Positions 52,600-61,550 of a stretch of 64,000 nt of DNA are shown one piece after another. Source of the stretch: Vibrio parahaemolyticus. Its GTDB lineage: Bacteria > Pseudomonadota > Gammaproteobacteria > Enterobacterales > Vibrionaceae. The position numbers were made by a program, and so were the translations under genes. The first letter of the stretch is position 1, and each line of letters starts with the position of its first letter. Location of the stretch: contig NZ_UHIL01000002.1 in assembly GCF_900460535.1 (NCBI RefSeq), forward strand, positions 682,001-746,000, written 5' to 3'. The notes beneath the pieces were generated by a model. That model searched no databases. It had not been told where the DNA came from and saw nothing but the letters and a program-made list of their open reading frames with translations.

Positions 52600-53817
52600 T
52601 TACCCCTGATTTAATGACGGCCAGTTAGAGTGCAATACGCGCTCCAATTCCAATGCGCTTTTGTGAACCGCATCTTGAGCAGTTGCAAGTGTCTTCTTGC
52701 CGCCTTCGAAATCACTTACGGTTAAATCAAACACAGTGCTGTAGGTGTCTGCACACGTTTCAAATGCACGGCTACGTGGAATGGTTGCCATCATCACTTG
52801 GTCACCAAGCAGATAGTTCATTTCCGTCAATACCGAAACTTGCTTCTTGTTGTCGTCTTCGAACATGGTTGGCATTAGACGAACAAACTCTAAGCCATTC
52901 CAATCTTCTGGGAACATCTCATAAACCGTAGGCAAATGCTGGAAGAAGTTAACCGTAGATGCCCAGTCTAGACGTTTTGCCGCACAAGGAATTAACAGTG
53001 CATTGGACGCGTACATCGCATTCCAAACCAGAGGGTCGACGTGCGGACCGGTATCAATCATGATGATATCGAAGTCATTCGCAATCTTGTCGATAAGCTG
53101 TTCTTTCAATAGACGAACTATATCAAGTGATGGGTCTTCAGACAGCGTTTGCCACGCTTCTGCGTTAAACATAGCATCTTCTGGGAATGCGGAGATTGAC
53201 TTCAAGTTCGGATATTGCGTCGGCAACAGCACGTTCTTGTGTAAAAATTCGCGGTCGATCTCTACTCCATCAGGCACGTTGCCTAACATGATGTCTACCG
53301 CTGAATAAATGTTGTCGTGCTCAGCCACACTGATTTGCGGGTTTAAAAACAGACGTAATGAACCTTGAGGGTCCAAGTCAATCAAACAAATGCGGTAGCG
53401 TTTATCTAGGTTAAGCGCCAAACAAGCAGCCAAATGTACGGCCGTCATTGATTTACCCGTACCACCTTTTTGGTTTTGTACATTGATAATCCATGGTTTA
53501 TTGCCGTTATTCTTCTTACGCTCATAGAATTTTGGCACTTCAGCCGCATCCATCAGCATGTGTGCTTCTTCTAACGTAATGGAGTAATGATTCGCGTTGT
53601 TTTTAGTAAATTGGTGGCCTGCGGCTTCCATCTTACCGATCGCTTCATCCAGTTTACGACGAGTTAAACCAGAGCGAGTCTCCATCATCGCCTTAGACAT
53701 TGGTGGGAAGTAGTTGTCACTTCGCTCTTCCAAAACAATCTCAATACGGTCAGCTTGAACTTGTTGCGTCAGCTCAGCTAACTCTTGAAGATTTTCAATC
53801 GTTTTTTCTCTTTTCAT
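52600..53817 (-). CDS. parA2: chromosome II partition ATPase ParA2
   Basis: A 405-residue Walker-type ATPase of the P1/P7 ParA group. An N-terminal helix-turn-helix region (about residues 60-90, SGLTRRKLDEAIGKMEAAG) is followed by the deviant Walker A KGGTGKSMTAVHLAACLAL, and later IDLDPQGSLR and MIDTGPHVDPLVW. The start at 53817 (MKREKTIENLQ) is preferred over an upstream ATG. With ParB2 it moves the secondary-chromosome origins apart, and it can autorepress its operon. Confidence 0.94.
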   Translation of the reverse strand: MKREKTIENLQELAELTQQVQADRIEIVLEERSDNYFPPMSKAMMETRSGLTRRKLDEAIGKMEAAGHQFTKNNANHYSITLEEAHMLMDAAEVPKFYERKKNNGNKPWIINVQNQKGGTGKSMTAVHLAACLALNLDKRYRICLIDLDPQGSLRLFLNPQISVAEHDNIYSAVDIMLGNVPDGVEIDREFLHKNVLLPTQYPNLKSISAFPEDAMFNAEAWQTLSEDPSLDIVRLLKEQLIDKIANDFDIIMIDTGPHVDPLVWNAMYASNALLIPCAAKRLDWASTVNFFQHLPTVYEMFPEDWNGLEFVRLMPTMFEDDNKKQVSVLTEMNYLLGDQVMMATIPRSRAFETCADTYSTVFDLTVSDFEGGKKTLATAQDAVHKSALELERVLHSNWPSLNQG

Positions 53818-54037
53818 GCCAAATTCCGTTGGAAGGATATCTGCACCCAATTGTACAGCAGTAGACTTCAAAAACAACAAAAAGGTGCACGTTCATTTTG
53901 AACAACCATCACATAAAAAACCATCAAAATTGGCTGTTTTATGATTTAAGAAGAAAAATATATCAATTTTTAATCAATTTATTCCAAATAAAAGAGGTTA
54001 GTTCTTACTAAAATTAAAAGTGTTACATTGTCACTTA

Positions 54038-54050
54038 TTTACAATGTAAA
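54038..54050. other. parS2: parS2-type palindrome at oriCII
   Basis: TTTACAATGTAAA, exact, about 220 bp upstream of the parA2 start. In V. cholerae a parS2 near rctA lets ParB2 affect RctB-mediated inhibition. Confidence 0.85.
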
Positions 54051-54175
54051 TCTATTTTATCCGGAACGATTATATAAGTGGGCTAAATTACGGATTATGT
54101 GATTTCAATCGACTTAAATCATTTTACATACTGATTGTGGAGGAAAAGAGAGGAAATCGTGTCGCGTCACGACCT

Positions 54176-54521
54176 TGATCATGCATCCGAAGCAAAATCA
54201 GCGAGAAGACAACGAATAAGAACGGAACCATGATCAAGGAAGACTCTTGATCATGTTTTCGAAGATAACTGTAAATACGAAAGCATGATCATGGCAGATA
54301 ATGGACGAATGAAGGTAAATCAAGGCTTGAGTACATGGATCCATTTCTCGGAAAAATGATCAAGCAAGTAGGTTTCTCGGAAGCATGCTTTTTAATGCGC
54401 TATTTACGGCTGAATGCAGACGGAATGGGGGATTGAAGCATAAATGCGCCTCTCAACCTTCGGAACGATGAAATACAGTATCGGTAAACAAGACATAGTG
54501 TCTTTCATGATCATGCTTCCG
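54176..54521. promoter_or_regulatory. Inhibitory (inc/rctA-like) RctB-site cluster
   Basis: RctB-type sites in both orientations: 54176-54190 (with CATCCG), 54223-54239, 54246-54261, 54279-54294, 54349-54365 and 54505-54521 (CATGATCATGCTTCCG), plus GATC-less CGGAAGCATGC at about 54378. Neighbouring pairs such as 54223-54261 are arranged as arms around a short spacer. In V. cholerae this part holds the 39-mer sites and rctA, which hold replication back. Confidence 0.7.
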
Positions 54522-54713
54522 TTAATTCTGATAATCATGCAATCTTTGAGGCTAAGGACCCAAATTGACGTCATTTTAATCGTTTGGCTAATTTGGCAAC
54601 AATTGAAGGTAAAGAGAGATGAAATAACCTTAGCTTGATCATTGATCCGCAACCTCGAAACACTCACAATAGCAGAGGATCGACAAATCAAGATCGAGGT
54701 AATCACGGATTTC

Positions 54714-54722
54714 TGTGGATAA
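54714..54722 (-). other. DnaA box
   Basis: TGTGGATAA, the exact complement of TTATCCACA, 15 bp before the first iteron. Confidence 0.85.
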
Positions 54723-54736
54723 CCTGTACAGACATC

Positions 54737-54866
54737 ATGATCATCGTTTCATGATTGTTTTGATCATCTTTTCAGGAACTTAATGATCATGCTTGCGGAA
54801 TGAAGTGATCATGCTTTCAAGGTTTTGTTGATCATCGTTTCGATAAAGCTATGATCATAGTTCCGA
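54737..54866 (+). repeat. Array of six RctB iterons
   Basis: TGATCAT begins at 54738, 54761, 54784, 54806, 54829 and 54852, so spacing is 23, 23, 22, 23 and 23 bp, about two helical turns. The shared core is TGATCATNNTTNC, each with a Dam GATC. This is the arrangement of the six 12-mers that start replication in V. cholerae ori2. Confidence 0.93.
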
Positions 54867-54919
54867 AACACCTCAAAAAAATACTCATTAATAACAGCAA
54901 CTTAGGCTCGTGAAAATAA

Positions 54920-54975
54920 CCAGATCAATAGATCATATAATCAATTAAGATCAGAATAATCAAAAAGATCAGTTA
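54920..54975 (+). other. DNA unwinding element with six ATCA motifs
   Basis: ATCA at 54924, 54932, 54940, 54950, 54959 and 54968, spacing 8-10 bp, in strongly AT-rich DNA between the iterons and rctB. RctB is known to bind such motifs as single strand when the origin opens. Confidence 0.75.
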
Positions 54976-55069
54976 TTTAAAAAACAAGATTTTTTCTTTA
55001 TTTATGATCTGTTTTTCTTTATTCTTCGGAACCATAGCACAACTACGGCTAGTGTGATCTGGATCTAAA

Positions 55070-57040
55070 ATGACGGCTGATGAAAAAATTCTGATTAAAG
55101 CACCAAGAAGCCATAAGGATGGCCATCTTTTTGAGGTACATGAATCCTCTGCTGATTGGGTAGAGCAGTACCAACATTTCAAAGGGGTGACCAAAAGCAT
55201 CTTAGAGTTGCTTAATCTGATCTCATTGCGAGGTTTCAGCAGCAAAGATGGACTTGTTTCAACAACTGAGATTGTTGAAGCCACAGACGGTCAACTGACT
55301 CGTGCTGCACTTCAGCAACGTTTACGAGCGGCTGTCAATATCGGCTTGTTTACCCAGACTCCAGTACGTTTTGAGGAAGGCCTAGCAGGCAAAACCATGC
55401 TGCATAAATTTGTAAACCCAAACCAGCTCATTTCGGTTTTGGGGGCAACAAGCTTAGTCACTGACAAAGTTCGTCAGAATGAAAAGCAAAAACGTTCTAA
55501 GGCACTCGCACAAACCCAAGTGAACAAGCGCTTGTTGAATGAGCACGGCTTAAATACGCCACCAATGATGAAGGATGAAGCGGATCAATTTGTCGTTTCA
55601 CCAACGAATTGGGCTGGGATCATTGACCAAGCACTCGCACCACCTCGCACTCGTAAAAGCTATCAGAAATCCATGGTGTCGATCTCAGGCACCAAAGCGG
55701 TGATTGAAACGCGATCTTCCAAAAATATCATGACAGTCGATGATCTGATGACGCTGTTTGCGTTGTTTACTCTGACAGTGCAATACCATGATCATCATAA
55801 AGATCAATATCAAATGGATGCCGCGCACGTTCCGAATAAAACGCCGCTCTACATCACCGATATTTTGTCATTACGTGGCAAAAAAGACAGTGGTCCAGCG
55901 CGTGATTCCATCCGTGACAGTATCGATCGTATCGAGTTTACCGATTTCCAACTGCATGAACTCACTGGCCGATGGCTCAGTGAAAATATGCCCGAAGGCT
56001 TTAAGAGTGACCGCTTCCGCTTCTTAGCTCGTACCATCACGGCTTCAGAAGAAGCGCCCGTTGAAGGCAGTGATGGCGAAATTCGTATTAAACCCAACTT
56101 ATACATCTTGGTGTGGGAACCGTCGTTCTACGAAGAACTACTAACACGCGATTATTTCTTCTTGTTCCCACCAGAAATCCTGAAACAGCATACGTTGGTG
56201 TTCCAGCTGTATTCGTTTTTCCGTAGTCGTATGGTGCGCCGACACACAGATTGCATGCTGTTGAGCGAGTTAAATCAGAAGCTTGCACGTAACATTGAAT
56301 GGCGTCGATTCTCAATGGATCTGATCCGTGAGCTGAAACGCTTGTCAGACGGCAAAGGGACAGACGATCTTTTTGTGGTGAACTTGTGGGGTTATCACTT
56401 AACGATCGAAACTATGATCGAGAATGATAAAGTGATGGATTACCAGATCGACATCAAATGTGACGTCGAAGAGGTGTTGCGTTACTCACGTGCTCGTACA
56501 ACCAACGCAGGCAAGCGCAACATGGCGCCTACGCTGCCAAACCCGCTTCGTAATGAGATGGTAACCCGACAGCAGCTTGAAGCGCTCTCAGGCATCATTG
56601 ACGGCGAATTTGAGCCTATTCAGCGCAAAGCCCCGTCTCCGCGAGGAAATTTGGGCCGTCGAGTGAAGCAAAGAAAGCACCTTGTCGAGATCAACGCAGA
56701 TGAGATCACCATTACTCTGTCGAAATACACCTCTCCAGAGGCGCTAGAACGCAGTATAACGGCGTTGTCTGCAATGACAGGGCACTCGTATGCCTCAATC
56801 AAAGAAGAGTGTTCTGAGTACATTGAGAAGCTAGATTGGCTGAGAGTAGGGGATGAACCGATTCCTTATGAGACTCTGAGCAAAACTGTAGAGCTGTTTA
56901 ACACTCAAAACGAGGTTAAACATCTCACGATTGAACGTTTGATTGCTGGTTTAGCGGTGCGCCGTAAAGTTTGCCGACAAGTGTTTGATGGTCACATGGA
57001 TGAGATGGTGTTCCGTGCTTTGGATGAAATGGCGATTTAA
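55070..57040 (+). CDS. rctB: chromosome II replication initiator RctB
   Basis: A 656-residue initiator found only in Vibrionaceae. Recognisable blocks include LIKAPRSHKDGHLFEV-type start, ISLRGFSSKDGLVSTTEIVEATDGQLTRAALQQRLRAAVNIG, NIMTVDDLMTLFALFTLTVQYHDHHK (with DnaK/dimer region near), and FFLFPPEILKQHTLVFQLYSFFRSR. The winged-helix parts bind the iterons and inhibitory sites. Length agrees with V. cholerae RctB (658). It is transcribed away from the iterons. Confidence 0.97.
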   Translation: MTADEKILIKAPRSHKDGHLFEVHESSADWVEQYQHFKGVTKSILELLNLISLRGFSSKDGLVSTTEIVEATDGQLTRAALQQRLRAAVNIGLFTQTPVRFEEGLAGKTMLHKFVNPNQLISVLGATSLVTDKVRQNEKQKRSKALAQTQVNKRLLNEHGLNTPPMMKDEADQFVVSPTNWAGIIDQALAPPRTRKSYQKSMVSISGTKAVIETRSSKNIMTVDDLMTLFALFTLTVQYHDHHKDQYQMDAAHVPNKTPLYITDILSLRGKKDSGPARDSIRDSIDRIEFTDFQLHELTGRWLSENMPEGFKSDRFRFLARTITASEEAPVEGSDGEIRIKPNLYILVWEPSFYEELLTRDYFFLFPPEILKQHTLVFQLYSFFRSRMVRRHTDCMLLSELNQKLARNIEWRRFSMDLIRELKRLSDGKGTDDLFVVNLWGYHLTIETMIENDKVMDYQIDIKCDVEEVLRYSRARTTNAGKRNMAPTLPNPLRNEMVTRQQLEALSGIIDGEFEPIQRKAPSPRGNLGRRVKQRKHLVEINADEITITLSKYTSPEALERSITALSAMTGHSYASIKEECSEYIEKLDWLRVGDEPIPYETLSKTVELFNTQNEVKHLTIERLIAGLAVRRKVCRQVFDGHMDEMVFRALDEMAI

Positions 57041-57257
57041 TATGATCTCGCGCAAGCAGGGGTGAGTAATAGCCGTGACTGATTGATTTAAAATGTAACA
57101 ATGTCTTTCGATGATAGAAAACAGACTCAACTCTAACAAACCACTGACATTACATGTCTGAGCGAAGACTAAGATTTATCTCGAATAGACAACCTTTTGT
57201 CCTTTCTGATGATTAATAGATTGGCTCATATTGTTACATTCATTCTGAATAGACTTC

Positions 57258-57290
57258 GCGAGTTTCTCCTCAAGAAACTCGCTTTTTTTT
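57258..57290 (+). terminator. Terminator after rctB
   Basis: GCGAGTTTCT-CCTCA-AGAAACTCGC, a 10-bp perfect stem followed by TTTTTTTT. Confidence 0.9.
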
Positions 57291-57310
57291 GCCTAATTTT
57301 CCTGAACACT

Positions 57311-57358
57311 CTTGATCATTCTTCCGTATTAATGTCGCAGTCCTTGATCATGTTTCCC
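57311..57358 (+). other. Two RctB-like sites downstream of rctB
   Basis: CTTGATCATTCTTCCG (57311-57326) and CTTGATCATGTTTCCC (57343-57358), same direction, 32 bp apart. The second lies in the end of the next coding region. Confidence 0.6.
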
Positions 57359-57799
57359 TGCCTCGTTCCAGTTAAGTGATCGCATTAAGGCGACATGTGA
57401 TTCGATCAAGTTATTGGCCTGTTGTTGCCATTGGTTTTGATCTTGCTGTTGATTGCAAAATTCCAACGCTAATACGGTCAAATGCTGTAAACGTTTTAAG
57501 CACCAATCTTTAAGCAGAATATCACTCATGGGGTGGCATGCCGCTTGTTCGAGCTTCGCGCTTGCATAGAGCAGAGTTTGGTAAGCTTTGTGATGGTCTT
57601 GATACCTGGCGTATTGAAATACTCTCAAACATCCATCTAGCCAGCAGGCGATGGCTTTGCTTTGTTGATCAGACAACACCGGACCAAACACGGTATCAGG
57701 AGCTTCGTACAAGATCGCTTCTAACACGTCTACTTGATCATGCTTCCTAGTTTCATACCAATCCGAGATTTGATCTTGCCAGGAGGTCAGTTCCATCAT
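57329..57799 (-). CDS. hypothetical protein coupled to an ABC ATPase
   Basis: A 156-residue, mostly helical, Gln- and His-rich protein (MMELTSWQDQISDWYETRKHDQ). Its ATG overlaps the TGA of the preceding ATPase gene (ATGA), so the two are translationally coupled. No signal peptide or membrane helix is seen, and I recognise no family. Two RctB-like sites fall inside the gene (57343-57358 and 57733-57748), each encoding a His-Asp-Gln. Confidence 0.68.
   Translation of the reverse strand: MMELTSWQDQISDWYETRKHDQVDVLEAILYEAPDTVFGPVLSDQQSKAIACWLDGCLRVFQYARYQDHHKAYQTLLYASAKLEQAACHPMSDILLKDWCLKRLQHLTVLALEFCNQQQDQNQWQQQANNLIESHVALMRSLNWNEAGKHDQGLRH
57733..57748 (+). other. RctB-like site inside a coding region
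   Basis: CTTGATCATGCTTCCT, fits TGATCATNNTTNC. Confidence 0.5.
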
Positions 57800-58728
57800 G
57801 CAGCCTCAATCCATTGTTTAACAAAGTGATTCGGACCAACTTGATCATATTCATCAACCACAACACTGCTGCGATGACGGATCTCATCGGCGTCTATTGA
57901 GTAGTTTGGTTCATTTTTCACCAAGTTTCCAAATGGCAGATCAGGATCGGGTACGGCTGAGATCAACAACTTAGTGTATGGGTGCTGTGGATTTTTCAAG
58001 ATCGCGTGTGTGTCACCCCATTCAACGATTTGCCCTTTATACATCACCGCTGTTTCTTCAGCGATGTAGTGCGCGGTGGCGAGGTCGTGGGTAATGTACA
58101 AAAAGCCAATCCCAAGCTCTTGCTTCATACGCTGCATCAAGTTCAATACGCCCAAGCGAATTGACACATCCAGCATCGATGTAGGCTCATCGGCCAAAAT
58201 TATTTGTGAACCGACGGCCAGTGCGCGTGCGAGGTTTACTCGCTGACGCTGACCGCCGCTGAGTTCGTGCGGGTACTTGTTTAACGTCTCTTCTGGCAAT
58301 TCCACCAGCTTGAGAAGTTCGTCCAATCGCGCCGGGATCTCGCGGTCATGCTGCACCTGCTTGTGGATTTTCAACGGGCGAGTTAGATGATGACGAATTG
58401 TGTGGGTAGGGTTCAGCGATCCAAAAGGGTCTTGGAACACCATTTGTACCTTACTGCGATAATCTTGAATATCGTGTCGTGAGATGATGTCATTGATGTT
58501 GGTGCCGTTAAATAGAATTTCCCCTTCGCTCGCCGGGTAAACCTTTGTGATTAGCCTTGCACACGTGCTTTTACCGCAGCCTGATTCGCCAACGAGAGCC
58601 AATGTTCGCCCAGCGTAAAGATCAAAACTGACGCCTTGCAACGCTCGAAAAGTCTCTTCTTTGGCAAAGCCACCGCCCACAGTGAACTCTTTGATCACGT
58701 TTTTCATTTGAATGATCGGTTGACTCAT
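57796..58728 (-). CDS. OppF/DppF-type ABC transporter ATPase
   Basis: A 310-residue ATPase of the oligopeptide/nickel family. Walker A is GESGCGKST, signature LSGGQRQRVNLARAL, and Walker B ILADEPTSMLD; the C-terminal oligopeptide-transporter tail follows (PYTKLLISAVPDPDLPFG). It starts at 58728, overlapping the previous ATPase gene by 4 nt. Permease and binding-protein genes are absent here. Confidence 0.88.
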   Translation of the reverse strand: MSQPIIQMKNVIKEFTVGGGFAKEETFRALQGVSFDLYAGRTLALVGESGCGKSTCARLITKVYPASEGEILFNGTNINDIISRHDIQDYRSKVQMVFQDPFGSLNPTHTIRHHLTRPLKIHKQVQHDREIPARLDELLKLVELPEETLNKYPHELSGGQRQRVNLARALAVGSQIILADEPTSMLDVSIRLGVLNLMQRMKQELGIGFLYITHDLATAHYIAEETAVMYKGQIVEWGDTHAILKNPQHPYTKLLISAVPDPDLPFGNLVKNEPNYSIDADEIRHRSSVVVDEYDQVGPNHFVKQWIEAA

Positions 58729-59579
58729 GCTGGTGCTCCTTGTTGCTCTGGCTGCTTGTGAACATCGTGAATATTGGGGAACGAGGCCCACAATTTTTGG
58801 GTGTAAGGGTGTTGTGGGTGATTGCGGATCTCGTAAGCGTGATTGACTTCTACGATCTCACCATGGCGCATGATGGCGATGCGGTCGCACAGTTGGCTCA
58901 TCAAAGCTAAATCGTGAGTGATGAAAAGAACTGAGAAACCAAATTCTTCTCTCAGCTGATAAATTTGTTGCAGGATCTCTCGCTGCACCACCACATCAAG
59001 CGCTGTCGTTGGTTCATCCATAATGATGAGCTTAGGGTTTAAAGACAGCGCGATGGCAATAACCAGCCTTTGGCGCATTCCCCCAGAGAACTGGTGCGGA
59101 TATTCACCCAGTCGATCTCGAGGGATGTTCACCAAATCGAGCAGTTTTTCGGCGCGATCTTTGGCTTGTTCGTTGCTGAGTCCTTGATGATGACGTAGGA
59201 CGTCTGCAAACTGCTCTTGAATGGTCAGTACTGGATTAAGCGAGTTCATGGCACTTTGGAATACCATGGCGATTTCGCTCCAACGCAGCGCGCTTAGCTC
59301 CTTATCGGACAAACGTAAGATGTCCTTACCTTGGAACAGAATTTGTCCGCCAGAGATAAACGCGGGCGGCTTGTGCAGACGATTGATCGAAAAAGCGATG
59401 GTACTCTTTCCGCATCCAGATTCCCCAGCAAGGCCGAATACTTCGCCTTTTCCAATATCAAAGCTGACCGATTTCACCGCATTAAAGTCACCATTGTCGG
59501 TGATGTAGTCCACGCACAAATCTCGGATCTGGATGACCGGATCACTGTGAAAGGGGTGACTTAAATTAATCTCACTCAT
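58725..59579 (-). CDS. OppD/DppD-type ABC transporter ATPase
   Basis: A 284-residue ATPase. Walker A GESGCGKST, signature FSGGMRQRLVIAIAL, Walker B IMDEPTTALD and the tail HPQHPYTQKLWASFPN are all present. The start at 59579 (MSEINLS) is preferred because the upstream extension (MIIIIFC) overlaps a Fur box. It is the first gene of a three-gene unit controlled from 59604-59622. The partner permease must be encoded elsewhere. Confidence 0.88.
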   Translation of the reverse strand: MSEINLSHPFHSDPVIQIRDLCVDYITDNGDFNAVKSVSFDIGKGEVFGLAGESGCGKSTIAFSINRLHKPPAFISGGQILFQGKDILRLSDKELSALRWSEIAMVFQSAMNSLNPVLTIQEQFADVLRHHQGLSNEQAKDRAEKLLDLVNIPRDRLGEYPHQFSGGMRQRLVIAIALSLNPKLIIMDEPTTALDVVVQREILQQIYQLREEFGFSVLFITHDLALMSQLCDRIAIMRHGEIVEVNHAYEIRNHPQHPYTQKLWASFPNIHDVHKQPEQQGAPA

Positions 59580-59941
59580 TAAAAATACCCAACCAATACA
59601 AAAGATAATTATTATCATTATCGTATGTGCAAATGAGAAGAAAGCGTAATCGACCGAATAGGTGAAGTGACTCGAAACTTGAATGAAAGAAAAAGTCGAA
59701 TTTTGGTTACGAGAGTGTGATAAAAAAAGACAAAAGTGAGAGCTGGATCAGCACACTTTTCTTAAGGGGAATTTTCCAAATTTAATCGTAAATTTGGCCT
59801 TTGGCAAAAGGTAAGTGATGAATCTATTAACGAGTTGATGAAAGGTCGGGAGGGGTCACATTTCCCCACTGTTTTTCTTACCTCCGCACAGTGGGTTTGC
59901 TATAGATTAGCTGTCCAAAACATGGTGTGTTCGGAGGAAAT
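59580..59941. other. Gene-free stretch between divergent units
   Basis: 362 bp. Besides the Fur box, it holds a GGTCGGGAGGGGTCACATTTCC region and CACAGTGGG / CCCCACTGT arms (about 59863-59895) that can form a hairpin upstream of the next small gene. No other gene seen. Confidence 0.4.
59604..59622 (-). promoter_or_regulatory. Fur box
   Basis: GATAATTATTATCATTATC matches the 19-bp Fur consensus GATAATGATAATCATTATC at 17 positions. It lies 25-43 bp upstream of the OppD-type start, so the ATPase pair and the coupled hypothetical gene should be repressed by iron. Confidence 0.8.
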
Positions 59942-60139
59942 ATGTCCATTAATTCTATCGACCATGAAGAGATGACCAACATCGCTCACAAGTGGGAATT
60001 ACCCGAAGAAGAAACCGTTGTGAAGCCAGAGAAAACAATGAAATCAGCAGAAGCCAGACGTCGCATTGAGGCACTGCGTGAAATCCGCGAAAGCGGGTTA
60101 AGCATTGAAGAAGCAAGAGAACTTGGCTTGATTCACTGA
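59942..60139 (+). CDS. small hypothetical protein, 65 residues
   Basis: The ORF MSINSIDHEEMTNIAHKWEL... is acidic at the N-terminus and ends in a helical, basic part (AEARRRIEALREIRESGLS then IEEARELGLIH). A very strong GGAGG site lies 6-10 nt before the ATG, and a terminator follows. It is a free-standing unit. I know no named family. Confidence 0.7.
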   Translation: MSINSIDHEEMTNIAHKWELPEEETVVKPEKTMKSAEARRRIEALREIRESGLSIEEARELGLIH

Positions 60140-60167
60140 TTCTCTCAATTCGGTGTACCACTCCATA

Positions 60168-60193
60168 GGGTAGCCAACTGGCTGCCCTTTTTA
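60168..60193 (+). terminator. Terminator of the 65-residue protein gene
   Basis: GGGTAGCC-AACT-GGCTGCCC (one T-G pair) followed by TTTTT. Confidence 0.8.
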
Positions 60194-60383
60194 TTTGCTA
60201 ACCCCATCATTTAACCGAAGTTTCTTGTTCATTTTATTTGTTCTCCAACCTTATTTTTATTCAGTCTGAAGTCACTTTGCTTGCTTACTATGGTTTGACA
60301 AATGGTAGAGGCGTTACTAAAAGATATATCAGTAGGATATGCCTTTTGTTGACTATCCATATCATCTAAGCAGGAGCGCGAAT

Positions 60384-61445
60384 ATGGTTGATCAGATCCT
60401 TTTCTACGAGCCCGATGAGCCGCACGGCTTCCTCTCCAACTTCTGTCATGCCCCCGTCGAAATATCTTCCCAATCTTGGCCCACCAGCGAACACTACTAT
60501 CAAGCTCAGAAATTTGTTGATGCCCAACTGCAAACCAAAATTCAGAAAGCCCAATCGCCGGATGAAGCGTTCGCGTTAAGCCGTCAGTACGAGCATCTCG
60601 TTCGCAGCGATTGGGACAACATGAAGCTCTCAGTTATGGCGTTCATTGTGCGAGAGAAATTCCTCCAAAACCCGAAACTTGCTCAGAAACTGATGCGCAC
60701 GGGCAATGCTTGCCTTACCGAGCATTCGCACAAGGACGCATTTTGGGGAGATGGGGGAGACGGTAAAGGTTTGAACCACCTAGGAGAAATTCTGATGAAC
60801 GTACGCGCAGAGCTGCGACATGTCGAGCCTTACAATTTGGTTAAGTTCATCGACAAAGCTAAGCTGCCAACTCAGTGGGGCACATTCATGATGCACGGCT
60901 TCATCGAGACGGCTACAGGGAAGGAGCATCTCGCGCTGGTGTATGGCGACCCGACGTCTCAGCCTGCGCCATTGATTCGGCTCCATTCTGAATGTCTCAC
61001 TGGAGACGCACTATTTAGCACACGCTGCGATTGCGGTTTTCAGTTAAATCGTGCGTTGCAAAACATCGTCGAAGAGGGCTGCGGCGTGCTGCTCTATTTG
61101 CGTCAGGAGGGACGTGGCATCGGTTTAATCAACAAAATTCGCGCCTATCACTTGCAGGATGATGGTGCGGATACCGTTGAGGCGAATGAGCGTTTAGGGT
61201 TTGCTGCTGATATGCGAGACTATGCGTTTTGCAAAGGGATGTTAGAGCATTTAGGGATTGACGAAGTGCGTCTGATGACCAACAACCCCCGTAAGCTTGC
61301 GGCTTTGAAAAACGCGCACATCAATGTCGTTGAGCGTGTGCCACTGCAAGAAGGTCGCAATCCAAGCAACCAACACTATCTAAAAACCAAAGCAAACAAA
61401 TTAGGGCACATGTTTGATCCCCATTTTGTTGATCAAACGGAATGA
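60384..61445 (+). CDS. RibX (NADAR)-RibA fusion, riboflavin damage-control and GTP cyclohydrolase II
   Basis: A 353-residue fusion. Residues 1-150 are a NADAR/YbiA (COG3236) N-glycosidase domain ([49 protein letters not shown]). Residues of about 155-353 are GTP cyclohydrolase II: zinc ligands in [17 protein letters not shown], then [14 protein letters not shown], and [13 protein letters not shown]. RibA makes the first riboflavin intermediate, and RibX removes excess reactive early intermediates; having both on one chain couples supply and clean-up. The start at 60384 has CAGGAG upstream. Confidence 0.88.
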   Translation: MVDQILFYEPDEPHGFLSNFCHAPVEISSQSWPTSEHYYQAQKFVDAQLQTKIQKAQSPDEAFALSRQYEHLVRSDWDNMKLSVMAFIVREKFLQNPKLAQKLMRTGNACLTEHSHKDAFWGDGGDGKGLNHLGEILMNVRAELRHVEPYNLVKFIDKAKLPTQWGTFMMHGFIETATGKEHLALVYGDPTSQPAPLIRLHSECLTGDALFSTRCDCGFQLNRALQNIVEEGCGVLLYLRQEGRGIGLINKIRAYHLQDDGADTVEANERLGFAADMRDYAFCKGMLEHLGIDEVRLMTNNPRKLAALKNAHINVVERVPLQEGRNPSNQHYLKTKANKLGHMFDPHFVDQTE

Positions 61446-61477
61446 TCGTTTCTGGCGGGTATCAAATCGAATAGACT

Positions 61478-61508
61478 AAAACGCCAGCTTGAGAAGGCTG
61501 GCGTTTTA
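61478..61508. terminator. Terminator after the ribX-ribA fusion gene
   Basis: AAAACGCCAGC pairs with GCTGGCGTTTT across TTGAGAAG. Confidence 0.85.
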
Positions 61509-61550
61509 GTGGGGATCTCAAAAGCTGCACCAGTAAAAGGGCTAGGCGCG

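Larger units (their letters stand above)
53818..55069. other. Origin of replication of chromosome II (oriCII)
   Basis: The 1.25-kb gap between divergent parA2 and rctB. From left to right it holds a parS2 site, the inhibitory region with seven or more RctB-type sites (54176-54521 and 54635-54650), a DnaA box, six iterons, six ATCA motifs in an AT-rich region and the rctB promoter. The order matches V. cholerae ori2, including the place of its rctA segment between parA and the iterons. Confidence 0.93.

Noticed and set aside
53941..54010. AT-rich stretch left of the parS2 site as a second unwinding element
   Set aside because: It lacks ATCA repeats and iterons next to it; it is more likely parA2 promoter DNA.
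54444..54638. 64-residue open frame on the plus strand in oriCII
   Set aside because: No ribosome binding site; overlaps RctB sites; composition is unlike neighbours.
54404..54706. 100-residue open frame on the minus strand in the oriCII region, in the place of V. cholerae rctA
   Set aside because: It has no ribosome binding site, odd composition and is packed with RctB-type sites. The rctA segment is known to act as DNA or untranslated RNA, so I treat it as origin sequence, not a gene.
57841..57856. TTGATCATATTCATC as another RctB site
   Set aside because: The downstream part does not fit NNTTNC, so I left it out of the site list.
61431..61452. TGATCAAACGG and TGATCGTTTC near the end of ribX-ribA as RctB sites
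   Set aside because: Both miss the TGATCAT core.
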